A stretch of 64,000 nt of DNA from Pelagibius sp050043265. Its GTDB lineage: Bacteria > Pseudomonadota > Alphaproteobacteria > Kiloniellales > Kiloniellaceae. Positions 57,097-64,000 of the stretch are shown here, in pieces. Below the pieces are notes generated by a model, which was given only the letters and a program-made list of their open reading frames with translations, had not been told where the DNA came from and ran no database searches. The stretch lies in contig JBHJIR010000041.1 in the NCBI GenBank assembly GCA_050043265.1, positions 56,004 to 120,003 on the forward strand, read 5' to 3'. Each line of letters begins with the position of its first letter. Position 1 is the stretch's first letter. Position numbers and translations under genes: made by a program.

Positions 57097-57953
57097 GCCG
57101 CTGGATCGACGAGACGCTGCACGCCGATTTCCGGACGGGGCTCAAGGCCGATAAGGTTCTCTACGACAGCGAGACGGACCATCAGCGGCTCGTGCTGTTC
57201 GAGAACGCCATCTTCGGCCGCGTGCTGACGCTGGACGGCGTGGTGCAGGTGACGGAGGGTGACGAGTTCATCTATCACGAGATGCTCGCCCACCTGCCGA
57301 TCCTCGCTCACGGCGCGGCCCGGAAGGTGCTGATCGTCGGCGGCGGTGACGGCGGCATGCTGGAAGAGGTGCTGAAGCACCCCGACATCGAGAAGGTGAC
57401 CCAGGTCGAGATCGACGCCGGCGTGATCGACTTTTCCAAACAGTACCTGTCGTCGATCTGCAAGAACGCCTACGACGATCCGCGCCTGGACCTGGTGATC
57501 GCCGACGGCGTCGACTTCGTCGCCGATTGTGCGGCCAAGGGCGAGGAACGCTACGACGTCGTCATCGTCGACTCGACCGATCCGGTCGGCCCCGGCGAGG
57601 TGCTGTTCACCGACACCTTCTACGGCAAGGCAAAGGCCTGTCTTGCGCCGGGCGGCCTTCTCGTCACCCAGAACGGCGTGCCCTTCCTGCAGGGCAACGA
57701 ACTCCAGAACACAATGCGCGCTTTCAAGGCGCTGTTCGCCGATGCCACCTGCTACCTGGCGACGGTGCCCAGCTATACCGGCGGTCCCATGGCCTTCGGC
57801 TGGGGCAGCGACGATGCGGCGAAGCGGCAGGTGAGTGTCGAAACGCTGGAGCGGCGGTACAAAGAGTCGGGCGTCGCCACGCGCTACTACAATCCAGCCG
57901 TCCACCAGGCCGCCTTCGCGCTGCCCAACTACGTTGCGGAATTGGTGGGCTAG
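57093..57953 (+). CDS. speE: Spermidine synthase
   Basis: A 286-residue aminopropyltransferase. Signature: VLIVGGGDGGMLEEVLKH, then VEIDAGVIDFSK and VVIVDSTDPVGPGEVLF. The start is a GTG at 57093 overlapping the speD stop (GTGA), giving VSRWIDETLH, typical of the family. It uses the product of SpeD and putrescine. Confidence 0.96.
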   Translation: MSRWIDETLHADFRTGLKADKVLYDSETDHQRLVLFENAIFGRVLTLDGVVQVTEGDEFIYHEMLAHLPILAHGAARKVLIVGGGDGGMLEEVLKHPDIEKVTQVEIDAGVIDFSKQYLSSICKNAYDDPRLDLVIADGVDFVADCAAKGEERYDVVIVDSTDPVGPGEVLFTDTFYGKAKACLAPGGLLVTQNGVPFLQGNELQNTMRAFKALFADATCYLATVPSYTGGPMAFGWGSDDAAKRQVSVETLERRYKESGVATRYYNPAVHQAAFALPNYVAELVG

Positions 57954-57957
57954 GGGG

Positions 57958-58491
57958 CTATTTCAGCCGTTCCAGCAAAACCACCGGCGATTCCTTGAAC
58001 GTCGTCTCGGCAAAGGGTGTGAAGCCGCATTTCTCGGCGACGCGCAGCGAGGCGGCGTGGACGGGATCGATCATGCAGACGCAGCGTGTCATGGCGAGGC
58101 TCTGTTCGCCCCAGGCCAGCGCCGCTTTGACCGCTTCGGTGGCATAGCCCTTGCCGTGACTCCAGGGCGCCAGCACCCAGCCGGCTTCCGGCGCGCCGTC
58201 GAAGCCCGGTTCGATGTCGCGTTTGAAGTCGCCCAGGCCGCCCTCGCCGACGAAGCGCCCGCTGGCGCGTTCCTCCACCGCCCAGAACCCGAAGCCGAGC
58301 AGGGCCCAATGGCCGGCGCTGCTTTGCAGGCGCGACCAACTCTCCGACGGCGTCGAGGGTTTGCCGGTGATGTAGCGGACCACCTCGGGGTCGGCGCGCA
58401 GGGCGGCATAGTCGGTGAAGTCGTCGGCGGTGTGGCCGCGCAGCACCAAGCGCTCGGTGGTCAGGACGGGGACGTCGTGGCGTGTGGTCAC
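57958..58491 (-). CDS. RimJ/RimL-type GNAT acetyltransferase
   Basis: A 177-residue acetyltransferase. It begins LTTERLVLRGHTADDFTDYA and has GWVLAPWSHGKGYATEAVKA, the acetyl-CoA loop of the RimJ/L branch, and N-less ASLRVAEKCGF. It lies 7 bp after purD on the same strand. Target unknown. Confidence 0.88.
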   Translation of the reverse strand: MTTRHDVPVLTTERLVLRGHTADDFTDYAALRADPEVVRYITGKPSTPSESWSRLQSSAGHWALLGFGFWAVEERASGRFVGEGGLGDFKRDIEPGFDGAPEAGWVLAPWSHGKGYATEAVKAALAWGEQSLAMTRCVCMIDPVHAASLRVAEKCGFTPFAETTFKESPVVLLERLK

Positions 58492-58498
58492 GGGGGAT

Positions 58499-59779
58499 CT
58501 AGCCGCGTTCGACCGCGCGCCAGCCGATGTCGCGGCGGCAGAAGCCTTCGGGCCAGTCGATGCGGTCGATGGCCGCGTAGGCGCGTTGCTGCGCTTCCTT
58601 GATGGTCGGCGCCATGGCGGTGACGTTCAGGACGCGGCCGCCCACCGCCAGGACCTCGCCGTCCGGGCCGGTCTTGGTGCCGGCGTGAAACACCTTCACA
58701 TCGTCGGAGTTGCCGCCGGCGTGCTCCAGGTTGCGGATGACCGTGCCCTTGTCGTAGGTCCCGGGATAGCCCCTGGCGGCCATCACCACGGTCAGCGCCG
58801 CCTCGTCGTACCAGCGCAGGTCGAAGCTGGCGAGAACGCCGTCGGCGCAGGCGATCAGCGCCGGCAGCAGGTCGGACATCAGGCGCATGAGGATCACCTG
58901 GCATTCGGGATCGCCGAAGCGCGTGTTGTATTCGATCAGCTCCGGGCCCTTGTCGGTGATCATCAGCCCGGCAAAGAGCACGCCCTTAAAGGGGATGCCT
59001 TCGGCCTTCATCGCCGCGACGGTCGGCCTGACGATCGTCTCCATGGTCCGGTCGATCATCGCCTGGGTCATCACCGGTGCCGGGGAGTAGGCGCCCATGC
59101 CGCCGGTGTTGGGGCCTTCGTCGCCGTCATAGGCGCGCTTATGGTCCTGCGCGGTCACCAGGGGCAGGGCGGTCTCGCCGTCGACCAGGGCGAAGAAGCT
59201 CGCCTCCTCGCCTTCCAGGAAGGCCTCGATAACCAGTTCGGCCCCGGCTTCGCCGAAGGCGCCGCCGTCCATGGCCTCGTCGATGGCGGCCAGTGCCTCG
59301 GCCTCTGTCATGGCGACGGTGACGCCCTTGCCGGCGGCGAGGCCGTCTGCCTTCACCACGATGGGCGCGCCTTGGCTGCGCACGTAGGCCTTGGCGGCCT
59401 CGGCGTCGGTGAAGCGCGCGTAGGCGGCGGTCGGGATGTCGTATTTGGCGCAGAGATCCTTGGTGAAGCCTTTGGAGCCCTCCAACTGCGCGGCGGCGGC
59501 GCTGGGGCCGAAGGCCTTCACGCCGACTTCGGCCAGGCGGTCGACCAGGCCCAGCACCAGCGGCCCCTCGGGTCCGACCACCACGAAGTCGATGGCCTGC
59601 TTCCGCACGAAGGCGAGGATGCCCTCGATGTCGTCGGCGGCCAGCGGCACGCACTCGGCCTCCTTGGCGATACCGGCATTGCCGGGCGCGCAGTACAGCT
59701 TGTGGCAGAGGGGAGAGGCGGCGATGGTCCAGCACAGGGCGTGCTCGCGCCCGCCACCACCAACGACCAGGACCTTCAT
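58499..59779 (-). CDS. purD: Phosphoribosylamine-glycine ligase
   Basis: A 426-residue ATP-grasp enzyme of purine synthesis (GAR synthetase). It begins MKVLVVGGGGREHAL. ATP-grasp motifs include PIVVKADGLAAGKGV and YNTRFGDPECQ. GGAGG lies 5 nt before the ATG at 59779. First gene of a purD-GNAT pair, divergent from xseA by 82 bp. Confidence 0.97.
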   Translation of the reverse strand: MKVLVVGGGGREHALCWTIAASPLCHKLYCAPGNAGIAKEAECVPLAADDIEGILAFVRKQAIDFVVVGPEGPLVLGLVDRLAEVGVKAFGPSAAAAQLEGSKGFTKDLCAKYDIPTAAYARFTDAEAAKAYVRSQGAPIVVKADGLAAGKGVTVAMTEAEALAAIDEAMDGGAFGEAGAELVIEAFLEGEEASFFALVDGETALPLVTAQDHKRAYDGDEGPNTGGMGAYSPAPVMTQAMIDRTMETIVRPTVAAMKAEGIPFKGVLFAGLMITDKGPELIEYNTRFGDPECQVILMRLMSDLLPALIACADGVLASFDLRWYDEAALTVVMAARGYPGTYDKGTVIRNLEHAGGNSDDVKVFHAGTKTGPDGEVLAVGGRVLNVTAMAPTIKEAQQRAYAAIDRIDWPEGFCRRDIGWRAVERG

Positions 59780-59861
59780 GCTGCCTCCAGATTCTTCGTC
59801 AAACGGCTGTCTCCGCCATGGCCTGCACGGCGGCGCTCTTGTAGCATAGCGCACAGCAGCC

Positions 59862-61358
59862 ATGACCGATTTTTATCCAGATTCTGCCGCCGGCGGCGGC
59901 GCCTCTTCCGGAAACGCGCCGGGGAACGTGCCTGAGTTCTCGGTCTCCGAGATCTCCATGGCCGTGAAGCGTACCCTCGAGGGCACCTTCGAGCGGGTGC
60001 GCGTGCGCGGCGAAATCTCCGGTTTCAAGCGCGCCGCCTCCGGCCACCTCTACATGGCCCTGAAGGACGCCGACGCAGTGCTCGACGCCGTCTGCTGGCG
60101 CGGCAACGCCGGCAAGCTGTCGATCAAGCCGGAAGACGGCATGGAGGTGATCGCCGTCGGGCGGGTCACCAGTTATCCGGGCCGCTCCAAGTACCAGATC
60201 GTCGTCGAATCGCTGGAACTGGCCGGCGAGGGTGCTCTCCTGAAGCTGCTGGAGGACCGCCGCCGCAAGCTGGCCGAAGAGGGCCTCTTCGACGCGGACC
60301 GCAAACGGGCGCTGCCCTTCCTGCCGCGGGTCATCGGCGTGGTCACCTCGCCAACCGGCGCGGTCATCCGCGACATCCTGCATCGCCTGGCCGCCCGCTT
60401 CCCGCGCCATGTGCTGGTGTGGCCGGTGCTGGTGCAGGGCGAAGGGGCGGCCGAGCAGGTCGCCGCCGCCATCCGCGGCTTCAATGCTTTCCCGGAAACC
60501 GGCGGCAAGCTGCCGCGCCCGGACCTGCTGATCGTGGCGCGCGGCGGCGGCTCCCTGGAGGATCTCTGGGCCTTCAATGAGGAGGTCGTGGTACGCGCCG
60601 CCGCCGAATCGGCGATCCCGCTGATCTCCGCCGTCGGCCACGAGACCGATACCACCCTCATCGACTATGCCGCCGACCGCCGGGCGCCGACGCCGAGCGC
60701 CGCCGCCGAGATGGCGGTGCCGGTGCGCCGCGAGTTGCTGATCCAGACCGGCGAATTGGAACGCCGCCTGCTGGGTGCCGCCACGCGCATGGTGGCGGAG
60801 CGGCGCGAGCGGCTGGAAGGCCTCGGGCGCGGCCTGATCGACCCGAAGCGCCTGTTGGAGGATATGAGCCAGCGTCTCGACGAACGCGCCGAGCGTCTGA
60901 AGGGCGCCTGGAGTGCGCTGGTGAAGGACCGCCAGGCACGGGTCGACCGCCTGCACGCCGGGCTGCCGCATCCGCGCCAGATGCTGGCGGTGAAGGCGGA
61001 GCAGCTCTCGGGGCCGGCCGGGCGGCTGGAGATGGTGCGCCCGCGCCTGCTCGGCGACCGCCGGCGCGATCTCGACGGCCTTAACCGGGTGTTGGAGAGC
61101 GTGTCCTACAAGAAGGTGCTGCAGCGCGGCTATGCCGTGGTGCGTGGCCCCGAGGGCGCCATCACCAATCCCGACGGCGTGACGCCCGGTCTGGCGCTGG
61201 AGCTTGAGTTTGCCAGCGGCCGTGCGGCGGCGACCGGCGGCGCCGATCAGCCGGTGCCGGCCACCACGCCGCAGCCCGTACCGCCGAAACCGGCGGCCAG
61301 GCCCGCCGCGGCGAAGAAGACTCCCAGGTCCGACGATCCCCAGGGTTCCCTCTTGTAA
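59862..61358 (+). CDS. xseA: Exodeoxyribonuclease VII large subunit
   Basis: A 498-residue nuclease subunit. The N-terminal OB domain has VRVRGEISGFKRAASGHLYMALKD (in two strands). The catalytic core has VVTSPTGAVIRDILHRL and ARGGGSLEDLWAFN, then HETDTTLIDYAADRRAPTPS. A long coiled-coil follows. The C-terminal 40 residues are Pro/Ala-rich. The small subunit gene is not nearby. Confidence 0.95.
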   Translation: MTDFYPDSAAGGGASSGNAPGNVPEFSVSEISMAVKRTLEGTFERVRVRGEISGFKRAASGHLYMALKDADAVLDAVCWRGNAGKLSIKPEDGMEVIAVGRVTSYPGRSKYQIVVESLELAGEGALLKLLEDRRRKLAEEGLFDADRKRALPFLPRVIGVVTSPTGAVIRDILHRLAARFPRHVLVWPVLVQGEGAAEQVAAAIRGFNAFPETGGKLPRPDLLIVARGGGSLEDLWAFNEEVVVRAAAESAIPLISAVGHETDTTLIDYAADRRAPTPSAAAEMAVPVRRELLIQTGELERRLLGAATRMVAERRERLEGLGRGLIDPKRLLEDMSQRLDERAERLKGAWSALVKDRQARVDRLHAGLPHPRQMLAVKAEQLSGPAGRLEMVRPRLLGDRRRDLDGLNRVLESVSYKKVLQRGYAVVRGPEGAITNPDGVTPGLALELEFASGRAAATGGADQPVPATTPQPVPPKPAARPAAAKKTPRSDDPQGSLL

Positions 61359-61373
61359 AGGTCGCTCACTGCT

Positions 61374-62204
61374 ATGATTCGCCCGTTCTTCATCGCGCTG
61401 CTTTGTTTTGCCGCCGTGCAGGCCGCGGGGCCGGTCCGGGCGGCGGAGGTGACGCTGAAGGGCGCCTTCACCCAGGGCGGCCTCGTCTTCGGCCAGAGCG
61501 TGCCGGGGGCCGCGGCAACGCTGGACGGCAAGCCGCTGCGCATGACCTCCGACGGCCGCTTCATTTTCGGCTTCGGCCGCGACGCGGCGGCGACGGCGAC
61601 GCTGGCGGTGACCGCGCCTGACGGCACGGTGGAGACGCGCGAACTGGCGGTGGCGCAGCGCGATTACGACATCCAGCGCATCGACGGCATCAAAAAGGAC
61701 TACGTCAGCCCGCCCAAGGAGGTGCTCGACCGCATCCACGCCGATGCGGCGGCGGCAGCCAAAGCGCGCGAGGCCGACCGGCCGGAGACCGACTTCGACA
61801 GCGGTTTCGCCTGGCCGGTGCTGGGCCCGATCTCCGGTGTCTACGGCTCTCAGCGGATCCTGAACGGCGAACCGCGCCAGCCGCACTACGGCGTCGACGT
61901 GGCGGGCCCGGTCGGCACCCCGGTGAAGGCGCCGGCGGACGCGGTGGTGACGCTCGCCCATCCCGATATGTACTTTTCCGGTGCGACGCTGATCATGGAC
62001 CACGGCCATGGCCTCAGTTCCACCTTCCTGCACCTGTCGAAGATCCTGGTGAAGCAGGGTCAGCACGTGAAGCAGGGCGAGGTGGTGGCCTTGATGGGCA
62101 AGTCCGGCCGGGTCACCGGCCCGCATCTCGACTGGCGCATGAACTGGCACGACGAGCGCATCGACCCGACGCTGCTGGTTCCGCCGATGCCGAAAACCGA
62201 GTAA
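61374..62204 (+). CDS. M23-family metallopeptidase
   Basis: A 276-residue secreted protein with a signal peptide (to about residue 22). The C-terminal LytM domain has HYGVDVAGPVGTPV, FLHLSKI and GPHLDWRMNW. The first two metal/catalytic elements are intact. The final HxH is H-L-D here, which would alter the general-base site unless it is normal for this subfamily. Likely peptidoglycan endopeptidase or amidase activator. 15 bp after xseA. Confidence 0.85.
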   Translation: MIRPFFIALLCFAAVQAAGPVRAAEVTLKGAFTQGGLVFGQSVPGAAATLDGKPLRMTSDGRFIFGFGRDAAATATLAVTAPDGTVETRELAVAQRDYDIQRIDGIKKDYVSPPKEVLDRIHADAAAAAKAREADRPETDFDSGFAWPVLGPISGVYGSQRILNGEPRQPHYGVDVAGPVGTPVKAPADAVVTLAHPDMYFSGATLIMDHGHGLSSTFLHLSKILVKQGQHVKQGEVVALMGKSGRVTGPHLDWRMNWHDERIDPTLLVPPMPKTE

Positions 62205-62262
62205 GCGGCGCGAACCCCTCAGCCTCCCGCTTCGCTTAGCTACTGCAAAAATCACCGCCGTC

Positions 62263-62372
62263 ATCCCGGGGCTTGACCCCGGGATCCATTGGCGTCGGCG
62301 GAAAGCTGCTCCCTATCCTTTGAGGCGGGCTGATCGGCCCGGGCAATGGGTCCCGGTATCAAGTGCCGGGAC
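62263..62372. repeat. REP-like double-hairpin element, copy C
   Basis: ATCCCGGGG-CTTGA-CCCCGGGAT (62263-62285) and GTCCCGGTA-TCAAG-TGCCGGGAC (62350-62372, one G-U pair). Same loops, order and spacing as copy A. It fills the 200-bp gap between the convergent M23 and LpxL-family genes. Confidence 0.8.
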
Positions 62373-62407
62373 GACAGTTGTGGATGTGGGAGGGGAGTGA
62401 GGTCAGT

Positions 62408-63328
62408 CTAAGGCCGGTCCCACCGTCTGTGCAGCCACAGCCAGTCTTCCGGGCGGTGGCGGGCCCAACGTTCGATGGTGCGGTTCACCTCGGTCATCAT
62501 CGCCTTGGCTTCTTCCTGGCGGTCGCCCAGGTCGGGGTGGCCGACCGGCTCCTCCAGGGTGATGCGGAAGCGGGCGCCGCCCAGGCGTTCCAGGTGCACC
62601 GGCACGATCGGCAGGTTCTTGTCGATGGCCAGTTTGGCGATGCCCAGGGTGGTGCGCGCCGGGTGGCCGAACAGCGGCAGGGCGACGCCCTGGCTGGTGC
62701 GCTGATCGACCAGGACGCCGAGGTTGAGGCCCTGGTCCAGCAGCTTCACGGTCTGCCGGCCGCCTTCGATGCCCTTGGGGACCTTGCCCCAGTTGCCGGT
62801 GGGCCGTTCGCGGAAATACAGCAGGATGCGCTGGATGAAGGGGTTGTTCACCGGGCGCGAGACGACGGTGAGGTTGAGGCCGTGGTTGTAGGCGACGATC
62901 GGCATCAGCTCGAAGTTCGCCATGTGGGCGGAAAAGCCGATGAAGGGACGTCCACCCTGCTGCACGCCGACCATGCGTTCGGCATGCAGCACCTCGACGC
63001 GGCCCGACTTGGGATCGGCGATGGCGCCGAGGTGCGGATACTCGGCGATCATGCGGCCAAGGTTGTCCCACATGCCGGCGACGATGCGTTTGCGCTCGGC
63101 CTCCGCCATGTCGGGGAAGGCGAGGCGCAGGTGTTTCAGGGCCCGCTTGCTGATCGAAAGGCGCGTGCCGATCTGGCGCGTGATCCAGCCACCCAGGTAG
63201 GAGGCGAGGTCGACCGGCAGCAGCCAGAAAAAACCCATGACGAGGAACTGCAGCAGTGCCTCGGCGGCGTGGCGGATGCTGCGCAGGGCCTTGCGCCAGG
63301 GGCGGTGCTTGTGGGCCCAGCCGGTCAT
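62408..63328 (-). CDS. LpxL/HtrB-family lipid A acyltransferase
   Basis: A 306-residue membrane-associated acyltransferase with one N-terminal helix. The catalytic HX4E motif is SAHMANFE (about 133-140). VSRPVNNPFIQ and VDQRTSQGVALPLFG are conserved. It should add a secondary acyl chain to lipid A. It overlaps lpxK by 4 bp, which supports the lipid A role. Confidence 0.9.
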   Translation of the reverse strand: MTGWAHKHRPWRKALRSIRHAAEALLQFLVMGFFWLLPVDLASYLGGWITRQIGTRLSISKRALKHLRLAFPDMAEAERKRIVAGMWDNLGRMIAEYPHLGAIADPKSGRVEVLHAERMVGVQQGGRPFIGFSAHMANFELMPIVAYNHGLNLTVVSRPVNNPFIQRILLYFRERPTGNWGKVPKGIEGGRQTVKLLDQGLNLGVLVDQRTSQGVALPLFGHPARTTLGIAKLAIDKNLPIVPVHLERLGGARFRITLEEPVGHPDLGDRQEEAKAMMTEVNRTIERWARHRPEDWLWLHRRWDRP

Positions 63329-64000
63329 GAGGCGTCGTTCCTTGCACTTGGTTTTGCAGGAGGCCTTGCAGGCGGCCCGGCAGATGGCCCGCCTGAGGGC
63401 AGGTGTTGCTCCAGCAGGCGAAGCAGGGCGCCCTTGTCCTCCCAGTCCAGCACGACGTCAAGCACGGCGATGTCCGGCGTGCGCAGGGCGCCGAGCCGGG
63501 CGGCGTCCTTGGCGGTGGTGACCAGCCGGGCGCCGGTCGCCTGGGCGGCAGCACGCAGGCGGTCCAGCGTGGCCGCGTTGTAGGGCTGGTGATCGGCAAA
63601 GGCCTCGCGCCCGGCGACCTGGGCGCCGAGGGCGTTCAGCGTATCGAAGAACTTTCCGGGCCGGCCGATGCCGGCGAAGGCATAGACCTTTTGTCCCGCG
63701 AGGGCGGTGTCGCGTGGCTGAAGGCGCGCGCGCAGCACCGGCAGGCCGCCGAAGAGACCGTTCCCGGCCTCGCCGATATCCTCTTCGCCGATCAGCACCA
63801 CGGCATCGGCCCGGGCCAGGCCGCTGGCCACGGTTTCGCGCAGCGGGCCGGCGGGCATCACCCGGCCGTTGCCGAAACCTGTGGCGGCATCGATCACCAG
63901 CAGCGACAGGTCCTTCTTCAGGCCGGGGTTCTGAAAACCGTCGTCCATGACGATGATCTCGGCGCCTTCTTCGACGGCCTCCTTGGCGCCGTCGACGCGG
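63325..64000 (-). CDS. lpxK: Tetraacyldisaccharide 4'-kinase (5' partial)
   Basis: C-terminal part (about 225 residues) of LpxK, which phosphorylates the lipid A disaccharide. Its N-terminus with the Walker A lies beyond the window; the frame is open to 64000. Seen here: IIVMDDGFQNPGLKKDL, which contains the catalytic Asp region, MPAGPLRE, and TTAKDAARL. A Pro/Ala-rich tail ends it. Coupled to the acyltransferase gene. Confidence 0.93.
   Translation of the reverse strand, partial: RVDGAKEAVEEGAEIIVMDDGFQNPGLKKDLSLLVIDAATGFGNGRVMPAGPLRETVASGLARADAVVLIGEEDIGEAGNGLFGGLPVLRARLQPRDTALAGQKVYAFAGIGRPGKFFDTLNALGAQVAGREAFADHQPYNAATLDRLRAAAQATGARLVTTAKDAARLGALRTPDIAVLDVVLDWEDKGALLRLLEQHLPSGGPSAGPPARPPAKPSARNDAS

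Noticed and set aside
59799..62264. An 821-codon antisense open frame across xseA and the M23 gene
   Set aside because: Spans two real genes on the other strand; Arg/His-rich composition typical of shadow frames.

Overview
The window is a dense, high-GC stretch of bacterial chromosome, about 62 protein genes and one tRNA. The gene families suggest an alphaproteobacterium, most like Rhodospirillales/Kiloniellales: a complete core of the ethylmalonyl-CoA pathway, Coq7, a DUF3035 lipoprotein, a double cold-shock-domain protein, TRAP transporters with Tat-type signal peptides and CTTGACCCCGGG-type palindromic intergenic repeats. The genus cannot be fixed from this alone. I see no prophage, insertion sequence, CRISPR array or rRNA operon.

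Layout. 1-5 kb: end of an MltF-like lytic transglycosylase, an EEP-family hydrolase, and an arsR-arsP pair with two operator-like sites. 4.6-7 kb: a DUF1330 gene divergent from an MmyB-type regulator across a perfect palindrome, then a 600-bp gene-free stretch and a HEAT-repeat protein. 7.2-13.4 kb: ethylmalonyl-CoA pathway genes, ccr - PhyH-like - mcd on the minus strand and ecm divergent on the plus strand. 13.6-24.3 kb: an orphan TRAP binding protein, two small secreted paralogues flanking a GNAT gene, a DUF4743-Nudix protein, and a GMC dehydrogenase divergent from a TRAP transporter operon that ends with an IclR regulator. 24.3-31 kb: gluQ, an AlkA-type glycosylase, an esterase, an HNH protein, yqaA-dsbB-coq7 and a cold-shock gene. 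31.3-36.7 kb: tRNA-Leu(CAA), folE with a pteridine-reductase-like SDR, and a soluble histidine kinase with two response regulators.

36.8-47 kb: an MFS transporter, a MaoC hydratase behind two perfect palindromes, then ribF-ileS-lspA-DUF3035 and an active/inactive M16 peptidase pair. 47-56 kb: mutL, a PiT phosphate transporter, rsmD-rluB, a C26 amidase, tadA and a DOPA-dioxygenase-like protein. 56-58 kb: a GDT1-family gene behind a yybP-ykoY manganese riboswitch, divergent from speD-speE. The speD leader carries a 17-codon ORF whose stop codon begins a terminator-like hairpin. 58-64 kb: purD-GNAT, xseA, an M23 peptidase, and the lpxK-lpxL end of a lipid A operon.

The most unusual signals are regulatory: the speD leader ORF plus attenuator, the Mn riboswitch with two mutually exclusive downstream helices, the paired ArsR sites, the twin palindromes before the MaoC gene and the MmyB palindrome. 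Among proteins, the PhyH-like protein inside the ethylmalonyl-CoA cluster appears to have lost two of its three iron ligands.
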